Positions 37,201-44,793 of a stretch of 64,000 bases of DNA are shown here, piece after piece. Each line of letters begins with the position of its first letter. Position 1 is the stretch's first letter. Made by a program: the position numbers and the translations under genes. Below the pieces are notes generated by a model. It was given only the letters and a program-made list of their open reading frames with translations. It did not search any database and was not told where the DNA came from. Source of the stretch: G963665975 sp963665975 (lineage in GTDB: Bacteria; Bacteroidota; Rhodothermia; Rhodothermales; Bin80); contig OY762508.1 in the NCBI GenBank assembly GCA_963665975.1, positions 3,410,001 to 3,474,000 of the forward strand, read 5' to 3'.

Positions 37201-38346
37201 CCAATACAGGCGCACGCAACACTGAATGTAGATGCGTACAAGTTTGCGTTTGTAGAGGAGAAGCTGGGGACATTCTTCTATACCGCAGGATACTGGACGC
37301 TGTTTGACGAGCAAGGTGAGCCGCGCTACGTCCTGTCTGTGCCCACTATTCCAGAGCAAGAGCGGATTGAGGAGGAACGCTCAAGAACGCTTGCCTATCT
37401 GTTCGGTGCCTTATTGGCGCTGGTGCTGCTGGTTATGGCTACGGCGTCACTATTGGCCAACGCGCTCGCGCGACCGATTGCACGATTGCGCCTGGGTCTG
37501 CAGGCCGTGGCTCAGGGTCACTTTGCGCGCCCACTCCCCGTCCGCACGCGGGATGAGATTGGAGAGCTGGTCGAAACATTCAACGACATGCAGGCGCAAC
37601 TGGTGGAGAGCCGCCGGCAGCTTACGCAGCAGGAGCGGAATCTGGCCTGGCGGGAAATGGCCCGGCAAGTCGCCCACGAAATCAAGAATCCGCTGACACC
37701 CATGAAGCTGTCCCTGCAGCACCTGCGCAGGGCGTTTACGACTGCTGATATGAGCCAGGACGAGCAGGGCCGATTCAAGCGCCTGTTCGATCGCATCACG
37801 GTTACGCTCGTGGACCAGATCGACTCACTGGCCCACATTGCCAACGAATTTGCGGCATTTGCGCGGATGCCGACCGGTACGGTGGAGCGTGTTGACTGTA
37901 ACGAAGTCATTCGGGAAGCGGTCTCCCTGATGCAGGAAGAGGCTGCAGCGGGCGTCGAAATATCGTGTAATCTGGAGGCTGGATCGCTCGTGCTGGAAGC
38001 AGATCGGGAGGATCTGAGAAGGATTTATATCAATCTCATCAAGAATGCATTGGAGGCTTTTGAAGAGGGAGACGAAGGAACCGTAACGATTACCACTCGG
38101 CGCGAGAGTAGTGACGGCCAGGGATCAGACATCCTTCATAGCACGGTGGCGGATACCGGAAGGGGCATTCAGCCCGAACTGCAAGAGAACATATTTGAGC
38201 CAAACTTTTCGACGAAGACCAGCGGCGCAGGGCTTGGCCTCGCCATTGCACGCCGCAGCCTGGAGGGCATCGGTGGCGAAATCGGCTTCGAGACGGAGCC
38301 TGGAAGAGGCACCTCATTCTGGCTTCGCGTACCTGTTACAGAATAA
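34285..38346 (+). CDS. Very large multi-pass sensor histidine kinase, NtrY-like
   Basis: A 1353-residue protein. Its order is one N-terminal membrane segment (about 10-28); an extracytoplasmic sensing domain to about 250; roughly eight membrane segments between about 250 and 550; a second large sensing region (about 550-830); two membrane segments and a further extracytoplasmic part; a last membrane segment (about 1035-1058); HAMP (about 1058-1110); HisKA with RQVAHEIKNPLTPMKLSLQHL, where His1131 is the phosphoacceptor; and HATPase_c with the N-box IYINLIKNALEAFEEG, the VADTGRGI G1 box and TSGAGLGLAI. The HEIKNPLTP motif places it with NtrY-type kinases. No response regulator gene is adjacent, although NtrX-type partners are usual. 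Confidence 0.88.
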   Translation: MQSFLSTRFGGMAGLLVLAIGLTWGAQFLRVENVKRTIADQEDAVVTAAFDRITAAFTEMQEALLEYGNVLSVDPALTEALGRRDLAGEKADVEIVRIFSELQLPDRWSVELYDPAYRLVAWNGFSLPFDRGDIGGFDHPKTAIAEDADWRHALTVWHPVRQDGRLLGVLRIMQLIQARSPVQNEFLKDYRIDHVWQRGIRLPVRTQFETAATALDSTRTLVLTGFDGALLGRVIVEPPSAEHIITLNMRRFEDVMAFWASLLLLWTLAGLWLWQRGAAYREQARVRFGIAAVLWWVGRYAFLWLDVPARWQQGKAPLNVLFDPTHMASTLGAGLMRSPGDFLVTALFTVLFALAVFEFAKRQYPVGDGSESGLRGLLERIAPIRLLAGLAVLSTFTVGLTMLLAMVTHHAVVDSTLDFFGRDPLIPLPLILVFSCGLILLALSVILLIVSMAWMVIGVGVTHTRPGHRLSWGIGLAATGVVMAPLLAFSYFPPERTLAAWPVALLLLCLGIGIAVGGHLRPGREYGWLTLRGVLPAAFVLSVLVYPLLYEGMEDRRRQRMEYASTAFDPGHDTHVSFAVRDVLTMASETPELKPLLTRVSRSQDPAALLDFLAADLVRNSMLSSLAAYDVSLVFLDSDGVALGRFDAEGETLDQNSRERFTAQSFHLLRRMYEDADERAVLVAPLTGRRKPNRIQYAGIALIDTVGWILASAEPRLLLEEANTPLLRILVSSGNSSLFENLSLAVFEERLLVRSFGRRFGRYRLDEVVADDLTVNPVQWRAEEIKGRRYQTYYRGEQVATAASQPVVTGTQRVVAVRTSATSTFDHLFYLLRLTVAGLLVGIPFYGTGLFLRWRAGLLPAPRVQFRDKVLNAFLLVGIFAVMTVGFAGIQVVTEENDRAIQSWLRQHLQRVEDALSLDAKENEMTYSVLERTRLDSLAARTGLDLNLYRGEELLETSRAQLVNERLVDRRLPIQAHATLNVDAYKFAFVEEKLGTFFYTAGYWTLFDEQGEPRYVLSVPTIPEQERIEEERSRTLAYLFGALLALVLLVMATASLLANALARPIARLRLGLQAVAQGHFARPLPVRTRDEIGELVETFNDMQAQLVESRRQLTQQERNLAWREMARQVAHEIKNPLTPMKLSLQHLRRAFTTADMSQDEQGRFKRLFDRITVTLVDQIDSLAHIANEFAAFARMPTGTVERVDCNEVIREAVSLMQEEAAAGVEISCNLEAGSLVLEADREDLRRIYINLIKNALEAFEEGDEGTVTITTRRESSDGQGSDILHSTVADTGRGIQPELQENIFEPNFSTKTSGAGLGLAIARRSLEGIGGEIGFETEPGRGTSFWLRVPVTE

Positions 38347-38676
38347 CGCGCGTGCTGTTATGAAATTTTCTTGACCGGAAGTTTGCGATTGCTGCCGGGA
38401 TGATTATATTTATCACAGGGCACGTGGCTTCCGCGCCCCTGGCGTGCATGGCTGCATCCTCTTAACGGTTCAGCAGTGAGGGAATCTGCTAGCGGTACGT
38501 CGTATGTAGTTCTCGAAATCCATAAGAACAACAGACTTGGAATCCGTGTCTTACCACCCACACTTGGAAGGGAATCGTAGTACATGCCATCCAACTGGCG
38601 CCAGCGAGTGCATTCCCGTCGTAGTGTAATTCGAGCACAACAGGCAACTGCCAACCCAACGTATTGGAGGAAATCC
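38347..38676. other. 330-bp leader region before the acidic lipoprotein gene
   Basis: No gene is recognised. It contains a good promoter candidate at 38382-38412 and then about 250 bp of possible untranslated leader, unusually long for such a small gene. A structured leader RNA is possible but no known riboswitch was recognised. Confidence 0.35.
38382..38412 (+). promoter_or_regulatory. Bacteroidota-type promoter candidate
   Basis: TTTG at 38382-38385 and TATATTTA at 38405-38412 are separated by 19 bp. This matches the TTTG-N19-21-TAnnTTTG pattern of Bacteroidota sigma-A promoters except for the last base. It would drive the acidic lipoprotein gene. Confidence 0.45.
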
Positions 38677-38964
38677 ATGAAAAGACTGTATTACTTGATG
38701 ACGCTGGTCCTGCTCTTTGGTGTTGTTCTTGCTGGCTGTACAAGCAGTGAGAGTGAAGGGGACATGGACTCCGAGGAGATGATGGACGAAGGGATGGAAA
38801 TGGAGGGAGATGGGATGGAGATGGAGGGTGAGGATGCCATGGAGGGCGAGGAGATGATGGAAGGAGAGGAGATGGAGGGTGAGGAGATGGAAGGAGAGGA
38901 GATGGAAGGAGAGGAGATGGAGGGTGAAGAGGCAGAAGAGGGTGAAGCAGAAGAGAGTGCATAG
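38677..38964 (+). CDS. Small acidic repeat lipoprotein
   Basis: A 95-residue protein. The start is set by a clear GGAGG at 38666-38670, six bases before ATG. The signal peptide MKRLYYLMTLVLLFGVVLAGC has a lipobox ending at Cys21. The mature part is almost only Glu, Met, Gly and Asp, with five near-perfect EGEEM/EGEEA units at the end (38860-38934, 15-bp period). Such a strongly negative, Met-rich tail could bind metal ions, and the gene lies just before metal-type RND pumps, but this is inference. No known family was recognised. An upstream in-frame ATG at 38584 lacks a Shine-Dalgarno site. Confidence 0.75.
   Translation: MKRLYYLMTLVLLFGVVLAGCTSSESEGDMDSEEMMDEGMEMEGDGMEMEGEDAMEGEEMMEGEEMEGEEMEGEEMEGEEMEGEEAEEGEAEESA
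38860..38934 (+). repeat. 15-bp coding tandem repeat
   Basis: Five tandem 15-bp units encode EGEEM (last unit EGEEA). Units differ only by A/G and A/T changes at third positions. Such repeats expand and contract by slippage without shifting the frame. Confidence 0.85.
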
Positions 38965-39166
38965 GTGCACATCCGTCATGCTGGCTTGAGCGGCACCAAA
39001 TCGTAGGGGCCGCCAATGGCGAGGGCTCCTGCGTCAAGGTTAGGAGTGGCCGAGCCAACCATTCCCTGATTTACGGATCATGGGCAATGAGAGGATGTCA
39101 TTGTTCTATTCTCCGCGCATCCGTGCCACACGGCATTGTTGTCTGAGTGTTCTGAAAACAGAGGAC

Positions 39167-39644
39167 ATGAATCGATAGAGGCGTGTAATAGTCACGCTTC
39201 TTTTGGCTGGTGCATGTTGGTCGTAGGCTGCGAAGTATCCGCAGAACACGCGGATGCGCTAGGAGCAGAAAACGGGCAATCAAGGCAGATAACGGGCAAT
39301 CAAGATGGGGAGCAAGAGGACGGAACATGACTATTCTTTTCTTACGATGCTGAGGCGTACAAATTCAATGAGGTTCTGCTAATTCTGACTGGTGGACCAC
39401 TTCTGGGAGCACGGATGGAAGTCCATCGAGACAATGGCATAGAGTAGAGCGGTGGTTCGTATGATATAAGTTGGGGTTGTTGCTAAAGACTATTACGGAC
39501 GACTTGACATCATGGACGGCCCATGTAGCAGTGGGAAGCGGAGAGCACGACGCCGAGTCAAACAGTGAAGGCAGCGGCCACGGTGCGGACACAAGCGAAC
39601 GTTTGGAGGAGAGTGCCAATCAAGACGAGGACAGGGGATCGTAA
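39167..39644 (+). pseudogene. Decayed lipoprotein gene, FxLYD-like
   Basis: An AGAGGA site precedes ATG at 39167, which reads MNR, then a stop, then RRVIVTLLLAGAC, a lipoprotein signal with one nonsense codon. The following part, in another frame, is an acidic linker (NGQSRQITGNQDGEQEDG) with a 14-bp sequence, AACGGGCAATCAAG, repeated at a 20-bp spacing. Then comes SYDAEAYKFNEVLL and RMEVHRDNGIE, matching the strand pattern YDAxxxxF...VRVEVHLSNGTE that I associate with FxLYD-type lipoproteins. The end, SWTAHVAVGSGEHD plus an acidic tail, stops at 39644. At least two frameshifts and two stops are present. The family name is from memory. Confidence 0.6.
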
Positions 39645-39939
39645 TTCTTTGCGGGAATGATCGTCCGCGCAGCGGTGCAAAGAGGAGTCTCTGCTCAAAG
39701 ACGCATGGCACGTGAGGGACGGGAAACCAATCGTGTTGTCTCGTATTATGCGGATGTGGTCGCGCGCCTGAATGCGGTGCCGCCGAATGGAGTAGACCAT
39801 GCCGTTATTCCGAAGCGCGAAAAAGTCCGTCGTTATCATGCTACGTCCAGACAAGCATATTGAGCACTGCGGCGGCTATGAGGCTGGACGCTACGATGGG
39901 GCGATAGAGAGGTGCGACTTGAGCCTCTCTGCGGTAGGT

Positions 39940-41421
39940 ATGCGGAGTCCACAATGGATGATTGGTGTTCTGTTGCTCTTTGTCGCATGCAACTACCCCG
40001 AAAGCGAATCCGTGTCGCCCGACCCTGTCGACGGTAGTGAACGGCGGACACTTTGGACGGAGAAGACGGAAGTGTTTGCGGAAATCCCCGCGATGAACGC
40101 AGGTGGTTACGGGGCGGCATGGGCAATCCATCTAACCCGGCGCAGCGATTACGCTCCTGTCACAAACGGCCGGGTAATCCTCCAGTTGCGAGGCGAAAAT
40201 GGGGAGGACGTAACCGTGACTTCAGAGGCCCCCGCCGTCCGTGGCATATTTACGCCTGCACCGGTGATGCAAGAGTCTGGAGTCTACCAGGTAACCTTGA
40301 TCCTGGAGGAGGCCTCGTACGAGGACCGTATTGAAATGGGATCCATTACCGTACAGGACTCAACGGACGTAATTCCCGATCTTGCCGAGGATCTGGGCGC
40401 GGGACTCATTTCCTTTACCAAGGAGCAGCAATGGGAGATTCCTTTTGGCGTCAAAAGGGTTGAACGGCGCGTTGTGCCTCGCGGGATCGCCGTCGCTGGC
40501 GTCTTAGAGGCTACCCCGGAAAAAGAGGCCGAAGTGGTGGCCCCGGTAAACGGTATCCTTCCCGTGGATGCCAACCTGAACACTCCTGTCGTCGGAACGT
40601 GGGTGGAGAAGGGACAGGTGCTGGCGACGATCGCCCCATTGCCAGGCGATGGTTCGTACGCGGAAGCAAAGGCGCGTCTGGAAAGACTGCAGATAGAAGC
40701 GGAGCGCTCAGAACAACTGCTTGCGGTTGAGGCGATTCCAGCGCGACGTTTGGAGGAGGCGCGCCGCGACCGGGATGTGGCTGCAGCCGCGTTCGCTGCG
40801 ATGGGCGGCTCAGCCGCTGACGGTTATAACCATATAATCCGGGCGCCAATTCGTGGTGTTGTGCATGCGCGAACCATGAAAGCCGGTGCGGCAGTTGGCA
40901 TCGGGGACAGACTCTTCTCCATTCTGGATCCTACAGAGGTACGGCTGAGATTGTATGTGCCGGTCAGCGATGCCGATGCTGCAAGCAAGATCAGGGACGT
41001 CCGGTTTCGTGTAGAGGGATCGCAGACGCTCTTTACAACCGATCGCATCGTGTCGGTGGCCAGCGCTCTTGACAGCATCACGCGGACGTTATCGGTAATC
41101 CTATCGGTGGATAATCACGAGGGCCACCTGAAAATAGGTATGCTGGCAGAGGCCACCGTCCTGGTTGGAGGCAATGTGGAAGGAGAGGCCATTCCCAATG
41201 AGGCTGTTGTACGCATGGATGGCCTTTCAATTGCCTACGTACAGAAGGACGGGGAGACCTTCGAGCGCCGGGTGCTTGTGCTGGGGGTCACCGACGGCAT
41301 ATACACTTCCATACAGAAGGGGGTCGCGGTGTCTGAGTATGTCGTGACTACCGGCGCATACCAGGTCTATCTAGCCTCCCTGAGCGACGGAGAATCTATA
41401 GGTCACGGACATCTCCACTAG
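39940..41421 (+). CDS. RND efflux periplasmic adaptor (membrane fusion protein)
   Basis: A 493-residue lipoprotein adaptor. The signal WMIGVLLLFVAC gives Cys16 from the start chosen at 39940; upstream in-frame starts to 39799 add non-conserved sequence. An N-terminal extra beta domain (about 35-150) carries PVTNGRVILQLRG, as in CusB/CzcB-type adaptors with an extra domain. A lipoyl/barrel region follows (EAEVVAPVNGILPVD, IRAPIRGVVHARTMKAG), with a helical hairpin around AKARLERLQIEAERSEQLL and a C-terminal VVRMDGLSIAYVQKDG. The tail ends GHGHLH, possibly metal-binding. It lies 74 bp before its permease gene. Confidence 0.87.
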   Translation: MRSPQWMIGVLLLFVACNYPESESVSPDPVDGSERRTLWTEKTEVFAEIPAMNAGGYGAAWAIHLTRRSDYAPVTNGRVILQLRGENGEDVTVTSEAPAVRGIFTPAPVMQESGVYQVTLILEEASYEDRIEMGSITVQDSTDVIPDLAEDLGAGLISFTKEQQWEIPFGVKRVERRVVPRGIAVAGVLEATPEKEAEVVAPVNGILPVDANLNTPVVGTWVEKGQVLATIAPLPGDGSYAEAKARLERLQIEAERSEQLLAVEAIPARRLEEARRDRDVAAAAFAAMGGSAADGYNHIIRAPIRGVVHARTMKAGAAVGIGDRLFSILDPTEVRLRLYVPVSDADAASKIRDVRFRVEGSQTLFTTDRIVSVASALDSITRTLSVILSVDNHEGHLKIGMLAEATVLVGGNVEGEAIPNEAVVRMDGLSIAYVQKDGETFERRVLVLGVTDGIYTSIQKGVAVSEYVVTTGAYQVYLASLSDGESIGHGHLH

Positions 41422-41495
41422 CGGATCCACAGACGCGGCTGGCTGAATTCTTCAAGGTAGCGCGACGACTTCTTCTATCCGGACACGGGTCAGTC

Positions 41496-44400
41496 ATGCT
41501 GGATCGCATCATACACTGGTCGCTGCACAATCGAACTGTTACGATTTTCGCGGCCGTGGTGCTACTGAGCCTCGGCATTTGGTCGGTTGCCACGTTACCG
41601 GTGGATCTGTTTCCTGACCTGACAGCTCCGAGCATCGCCGTGCTCGCCGAAGCGCCAGGCATGGCTGCAGAGGAGGTGGAGACACAACTGACATATCCGA
41701 TAGAAACGGCCGTAAACGGCGCAATTGGAGTGCGGCGTGTGCGGTCCTTTTCATTGGCCGGAATCAGCGTTGTGTGGGTGGATTTTGACTGGGATTCAGA
41801 CGTGTTTCGGGCGCGACAGATCGTTGGAGAGCGCCTGCAGCGCGTGGCGGCGGAGTTTCCGGAAGGGGTGAATGCGCCGGTCATGGCGCCGGTTACGTCG
41901 GTTTTGGGCGAGATCATGCTCGTGGGCATGTCGAGCGATACGCTGACATCCATGGAAGTCCGGTCGGCGGCCGATTTCATGGTGCGTCGCCGGTTGCTGG
42001 CGCTTCCCGGCGTTGCGCATGTGGTGGCAATAGGAGGGGAGGTAAGGCAGTTTCAGATTGTGGTGCGCCCGGATGCGCTGAGGGCATACAATGTTACGTT
42101 ACAGGATGTGCTCCAGGCTGCTGCATCGTCAAATCGGAATGCGTCAGGCGGCCTCGTGGCTGCCGACGGTCGTGAAATCCTGGTGCGCGGGTTGGGGCGT
42201 GTCGAGAACCTGGAGGAAATCGGCGCTACGGTCGTGGCGACCCGCGACCTGGTCCCCGTACTGATACGAGATGTAGCCACTGTCAAGATTGGCCCGGCCC
42301 CGCGCGTAGGAGCGGCTTCTGTCGACGCACAGGCAGCGGTGGTATTGTCTATACAAAAACAGCCTCAAGCGAACACGCTGGAGTTGACCCGCCGTATTGA
42401 TGAAGAACTGGAGGATATCCAGCAGACGCTCCCCGCGGGCATCACGGTGCATCGCGCCGTATTTCGACAGGCTGATTTTATTGCATTGTCCATTGGGAAT
42501 CTGACGGAGGCGTTACGAGACGGTGCGCTGCTCGTCATGGTAATCCTGTTTCTGTTCTTATGGAGCACTCGTGCTACGGCGATTTCCCTGGTCGCCATTC
42601 CGCTGTCCCTGGCGGCAGCGCTGATTGCCATGAAGGGTCTTGGCATTATGATCAATACGATGACGCTGGGTGGGATGGCCATTGCGATCGGCGCTCTCGT
42701 CGATGACGCCATCATTGACGTGGACAATGTGTTTCGACGCCTTCGTGAGCAATGCGGGCCACCGCTGGTCATCGTTTACGAGGCCTCGCGTGAAGTCCGA
42801 GGCCCCATCCTCCAGGCAACGGTCATTATCTGCGTAGTGTTTGTGCCACTGTTGTTTCTCAGTGGAGTTGAGGGGCGCCTGCTGAGGCCGCTCGGTTTTG
42901 CCTATATGACGGCCATTCTTGCTTCGCTGATCGTGGCTGTCACCATTACGCCCGTGCTGTGTTCGATACTGCTGCCAGGAACAACGCTTCGTGAGGGATG
43001 GCTTGCCGACCGCCTCCAGTCATGGTACCGTCCCTGTCTCGACATGGCATTGGCGCACAAGGGTGCTGTTGTCGCTATCGCAGTAGCCACACCGCTGCTT
43101 GCCCTGTTGGCTGCAACGTTTCTGGGGCGTGGGTTCTTGCCTGAATTTCAGGAGGGCACCCTCGTGGTGTCTGCCGTAACCGTTCCCGGGACTTCCCTGG
43201 AGACGTCGGACATGATTGGGCAGCGTGCCGAACGCCTTCTGCTGGCGCACCCGGCTGTCACCAGCACTTCCCGTCGGACGGGGCGTGCGGAGCTTGATGA
43301 ACATACCCAACTGGCCAATTCGGGCGAGATTGACGTGCACCTTGATTTGTCAGAATGGACTGTCGAGGACATACTTACTGATCTTCGTGCGGCATTTGCC
43401 CGTGTTCCGGGCTTGAGCGTCACCTTTGGGCAACCGATCGGGCACCGCATTGATCATATGCTGTCCGGCTCGCGGACAGCATTGGTCATAAAACTGTTTG
43501 GTCCTGACTTGCACGAATTGCGGCGAACGGGAAACCAGATCCTGGAGGCCATGCATTCGGTTGATGGTCTTGTGGATCTTTCACTTGACCAGCAGCAGGA
43601 CATACCGCAAATACGCCTATACGCGAATCGTCCGGCCATGGGGCGTTTTGGAGTTACTTCGAAAAGGTTGGCGGATTACATCGAGGCGGGAATCGCCGGC
43701 AAGGTTGTATCGGAAATACGTGAGGATGAGTCTGTATATGATCTCGTAGTGCGGTTTGCCGAAGGACACCGCACGAACCTTGACCAGATTCGCCGGCTCA
43801 TGGTAACGACGCCTGCGGGTCCACGCGTGCCGCTCGAACAACTCGCTCATGTGCGTGAGGATAAAGGCCCCAACGTCATCAGTCGGGAGAACGTGCGGCG
43901 CCTGATTACGGTAACGGCAAACGTGGCGGGCCGTGATCTGGGTAGCATTATCGCCGACATTCAGGACCGTTTGGCGGACATCACGCTGCCTCCGGGATAC
44001 TACGTTGAGATCGGAGGCCGATACGAACAGGCCAGTCAGACGGCACTCACGCTAATTCTGTTGTCGGTGGGCTCCCTCCTGGTGATCCTTCTGATTCTGT
44101 TCACGTCATTGGGCACCATGCGCGCGGCACTCCTGGTAATGGTTAACCTGCCACTGGCTCTCACTGGCGGCGTCGCGGCGCTAATGATCATGAGTGTCGA
44201 ATTGAATGTGGCTGCCTGGGTTGGATTCATTTCGCTCTTTGGTATCGCGGTACGCAATGGCCTGCTTCTGGTCACCCGTTATGGAGCCTTGAGAGAGGAA
44301 GGGGTGTCTCTTCGGGAGGCTGTGGTAACCGGATCCCTGGATCGTCTCAACCCCATCCTAATGACCGCGCTTACAGCAGCGCTGGCACTCTTGCCATTGG

Positions 44401-44555
44401 CGCTCGGGGGCGGAGAGCCAGGCAAGGAAATCCAGACGCCCATGGCGATTGTTATTCTGGGCGGGCTGTTAACATCAACGCTACTGAATATGGTGGTCGT
44501 ACCGGTGCTTTACGAGGGCACCATGCGGCGCGCGGACGAACGGGCCCGTTCCTGA
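41496..44555 (+). CDS. RND efflux permease, heavy-metal (CusA/CzcA) type
   Basis: A 1019-residue inner-membrane proton antiporter with the usual twelve membrane segments and two large periplasmic loops. The start MLDRIIHWSLHNR, the motif LPVDLFPDLTAPSIAVLAEAPGMAAEEVE and membrane segment 4, GGMAIAIGALVDDAIIDVDNV with the proton-relay Asp pair, place it in the HME branch. It works with the adaptor just upstream. No outer-membrane factor gene is present. Its 3' end converges on the second pump, with about 240 bp between that shows no gene. Confidence 0.92.
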   Translation: MLDRIIHWSLHNRTVTIFAAVVLLSLGIWSVATLPVDLFPDLTAPSIAVLAEAPGMAAEEVETQLTYPIETAVNGAIGVRRVRSFSLAGISVVWVDFDWDSDVFRARQIVGERLQRVAAEFPEGVNAPVMAPVTSVLGEIMLVGMSSDTLTSMEVRSAADFMVRRRLLALPGVAHVVAIGGEVRQFQIVVRPDALRAYNVTLQDVLQAAASSNRNASGGLVAADGREILVRGLGRVENLEEIGATVVATRDLVPVLIRDVATVKIGPAPRVGAASVDAQAAVVLSIQKQPQANTLELTRRIDEELEDIQQTLPAGITVHRAVFRQADFIALSIGNLTEALRDGALLVMVILFLFLWSTRATAISLVAIPLSLAAALIAMKGLGIMINTMTLGGMAIAIGALVDDAIIDVDNVFRRLREQCGPPLVIVYEASREVRGPILQATVIICVVFVPLLFLSGVEGRLLRPLGFAYMTAILASLIVAVTITPVLCSILLPGTTLREGWLADRLQSWYRPCLDMALAHKGAVVAIAVATPLLALLAATFLGRGFLPEFQEGTLVVSAVTVPGTSLETSDMIGQRAERLLLAHPAVTSTSRRTGRAELDEHTQLANSGEIDVHLDLSEWTVEDILTDLRAAFARVPGLSVTFGQPIGHRIDHMLSGSRTALVIKLFGPDLHELRRTGNQILEAMHSVDGLVDLSLDQQQDIPQIRLYANRPAMGRFGVTSKRLADYIEAGIAGKVVSEIREDESVYDLVVRFAEGHRTNLDQIRRLMVTTPAGPRVPLEQLAHVREDKGPNVISRENVRRLITVTANVAGRDLGSIIADIQDRLADITLPPGYYVEIGGRYEQASQTALTLILLSVGSLLVILLILFTSLGTMRAALLVMVNLPLALTGGVAALMIMSVELNVAAWVGFISLFGIAVRNGLLLVTRYGALREEGVSLREAVVTGSLDRLNPILMTALTAALALLPLALGGGEPGKEIQTPMAIVILGGLLTSTLLNMVVVPVLYEGTMRRADERARS

Positions 44556-44793
44556 CCGCTCCCACCATATGAAGCATGGGGGTTTCGGTGCGAGCAGCCA
44601 ATCGATATGTGCCGGTAGCCCGGATAGCGCAGCAACGGAATTATTTCGGCCGACTTGTCGGGACCGGAGACCAGCAGGGTGTGCAGCTGCTTCTTTTCGA
44701 GGGCAACGACCGCGTCGTAATGCCACGCATCAGCGGCATCAGCAGCGGCGCTATCCTGGCCTGCTTTGGGTCCACGACGGGACCACTATGGCA

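Noticed and set aside
38860..38934. Short tandem repeat that might suggest CRISPR
   Set aside because: The 15-bp units are contiguous without spacers and in frame inside a coding sequence.
38691..38972. Minus-strand open frame with Ser-Ile-Ser-Pro repeats
   Set aside because: It is the antisense of the EGEEM coding repeat. The plus strand has a Shine-Dalgarno site, a lipobox and a promoter candidate.
44556..44793. Possible terminator between the two converging RND operons
   Set aside because: Only weak CCCACCAT/ATGGGGG-like pairing was seen, with no T-run, so it was not called.
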